From an uncultured Collinsella sp. (GTDB taxonomy: Bacteria > Actinomycetota > Coriobacteriia > Coriobacteriales > Coriobacteriaceae), in assembly GCA_902496845.1 (NCBI GenBank), contig CABVCJ010000054.1, positions 1 through 12,633 on the forward strand: a DNA stretch of 12,633 nucleotides. Reading direction: 5' to 3'. Below are positions 11,615-12,633 of this stretch, one piece after another. Below the pieces are notes generated by a model. That model saw only the letters and a list, made by a program, of their open reading frames with translations. It had not been told where the DNA came from and searched no databases. A program made the position numbers and the translations under genes. The number at the start of each line of letters is the position of its first letter. The stretch's first letter is position 1.

Positions 11615-12547
11615 ATGTCCGATTTGATTAAGCTGACGCCGATCTTCCACGAGAAGATCTGGGGCGGTCGCCAGCTCGAAACCGTATTTGGCTACGACAT
11701 TCCCGATGGCCCCATCGGTGAGTGCTGGGCCATCTCGGCCCACCCCAACGGCGACTGCCAGATTGCGGAGGGCCCGTATGCCGGCCACACGCTGTCGTGG
11801 CTGTGGGCCGAGCATCGCGAGCTCTTTGGCAACTGCGAGGGCAAGGAGTTCCCGCTGCTCATTAAGATTCTGGACGCCAAGGACGACCTTTCGATCCAGA
11901 TTCATCCCAACGACGAGTACGCTGCCGAGCACGAGAACGGTAGCCTGGGCAAAACCGAGTGTTGGTATGTGCTGGACTGCGAGCCCGACGCCACGATCAT
12001 CGTCGGCCAGCGTGCCAAGGACCGCGCCGAGGCCGCACAAATGATCGAGGAAGGACGTTGGGACGACATGCTCAACGTGTTGCCGATTCACAAGGGCGAC
12101 TTTTTCCAGATTGATTCCGGTACCGTGCACGCCATCAAGACCGGCACGCTCATTTTGGAGACGCAGCAGTCGAGCGACGTGACGTATCGTCTGTACGACT
12201 ACGACCGTCCCGGCACCGACGGCAACCTGCGCCCGCTGCACATTGAGCAGAGCCTCGACTGCATCGACTTTGATGCCCAGGCTCCGACCGACGGCACGGT
12301 GACCGCGCCCGAGGTGAACGGCGTGACCGAGCTCGAGTCTAACTCCTGCTACACCGTCGATCGTGTGCGCGTCGACGGCAGCAAAACCCTCGACCAGCGC
12401 TGGCCCTTCATGTGTCTGTCGGTCATCGACGGCGAAGGCACCGTCTGCGGCGACCCCGTCCACAAGGGAAGCCACCTGCTGGCCCCGAGCACCGTCAGCT
12501 CCATCGACCTCGAAGGCAAGATGGAACTGATCATCAGCCACCTGTAG
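11615..12547 (+). CDS. manA: Mannose-6-phosphate isomerase, class I (short form)
   Basis: This cytoplasmic zinc enzyme interconverts mannose-6-phosphate and fructose-6-phosphate. It has 310 residues from this start, matching the short Bacillus-type ManA. The zinc ligands are readable: Gln95 and His97 in S-I-Q-I-H-P-N-D (93-100), Glu115 in K-T-E-C-W-Y (113-118) and His172 in G-T-V-H-A-I (169-174). Catalytic Arg192 lies in T-Y-R-L-Y-D-Y-D-R (190-198). K-I-W-G-G (14-18) is the family N-terminal block. The upstream ATG at 11609 directly abuts the G-rich ribosome site, whereas the ATG at 11615 has it about 7 nt away; I prefer the latter, adding only M-N if wrong. It is 74 nt after the GntR gene on the same strand, which ties mannose metabolism to this sugar locus. 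Confidence 0.93.
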   Translation: MSDLIKLTPIFHEKIWGGRQLETVFGYDIPDGPIGECWAISAHPNGDCQIAEGPYAGHTLSWLWAEHRELFGNCEGKEFPLLIKILDAKDDLSIQIHPNDEYAAEHENGSLGKTECWYVLDCEPDATIIVGQRAKDRAEAAQMIEEGRWDDMLNVLPIHKGDFFQIDSGTVHAIKTGTLILETQQSSDVTYRLYDYDRPGTDGNLRPLHIEQSLDCIDFDAQAPTDGTVTAPEVNGVTELESNSCYTVDRVRVDGSKTLDQRWPFMCLSVIDGEGTVCGDPVHKGSHLLAPSTVSSIDLEGKMELIISHL

Positions 12548-12633
12548 GCCACCGGTCCCCAAGCGCTCGCCGGGACGGGGCGCGGGGTTTGGTCGCCTGC
12601 TCGGACAGTCCTGCTCGCACGGAGAGCACATTA
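12548..12633. other. Region after manA, reaching the window edge
   Basis: GTCCC and GGGAC (about 12556-12576) can form a short stem without a T-run. I see no gene start in these 86 nt, and the sequence stops before any structure at the right edge can be judged. Confidence 0.3.

Noticed and set aside
11312..12631. 439-codon minus-strand frame opposite manA and the GntR gene end
   Set aside because: It overlaps two convincingly identified plus-strand genes; the translation shows no recognisable family.
1..12633. Defence island, phage, CRISPR array or novel multi-protein system
   Set aside because: Every sizeable gene belongs to a known metabolic, transport or regulatory family; no nuclease, transposase, reverse transcriptase or repeat-spacer pattern was seen.

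Overview
The window is G+C-rich, densely coding and strongly biased toward G/C at third codon positions. Gene content and protein style suggest an intestinal Coriobacteriia bacterium (Actinomycetota) of the Collinsella type. Supporting points are a Corynebacterium-like class Ic aspartate aminotransferase, an Mn-dependent pyrophosphatase, NhaA with an enlarged internal loop, and a PTS-based beta-glycoside locus. The genus is my inference from recognition; nothing here proves it.

Layout, left to right. Positions 1-2199 (minus strand): the N-terminal part of a TatA/TatB-type translocase subunit running off the left edge, a stand-alone STAS protein, and an aspartate aminotransferase. Positions 2349-2603 (plus): an 84-residue protein of unknown function. 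Positions 2604-2935: no gene, but three perfect hairpins, two of them terminator-like. Positions 2936-4294 (minus): NhaA Na+/H+ antiporter, whose leader carries an intrinsic terminator just upstream of the start. Positions 4561-5484 (minus): manganese inorganic pyrophosphatase. Positions 5651-6604 (minus): ROK-family glucokinase. Positions 6847-10517 (minus): one operon transcribed as GH1 phospho-beta-glucosidase, PTS IIC, IIB, IIA, closed by a clear terminator. Positions 10821-12547 (plus): a divergent GntR/UTRA regulator followed by mannose-6-phosphate isomerase.

The right two thirds reads as one sugar pathway. The PTS imports and phosphorylates a beta-linked disaccharide, and the GH1 enzyme splits the phosphorylated sugar. 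The ROK kinase can phosphorylate the released free hexose, and ManA carries mannose-6-phosphate into glycolysis. The set (IIA, IIB, IIC, GH1, GntR/UTRA, ROK kinase, ManA) equals the Bacillus subtilis gmu glucomannan locus minus its mannanase. Mannose-containing disaccharides are therefore as plausible a substrate as cellobiose.

The least ordinary parts are non-coding. Three related REP-like palindromes sit at 5600-5649, 6659-6699 and 10554-10639. They share a GGGACAGG-type head and flank the ROK kinase and the sugar-operon promoter. There is also a structured, probably attenuated leader in front of nhaA, and a strong intercistronic hairpin inside the PTS operon. I saw no transposase, CRISPR array, tRNA or rRNA, and no complete novel protein system.
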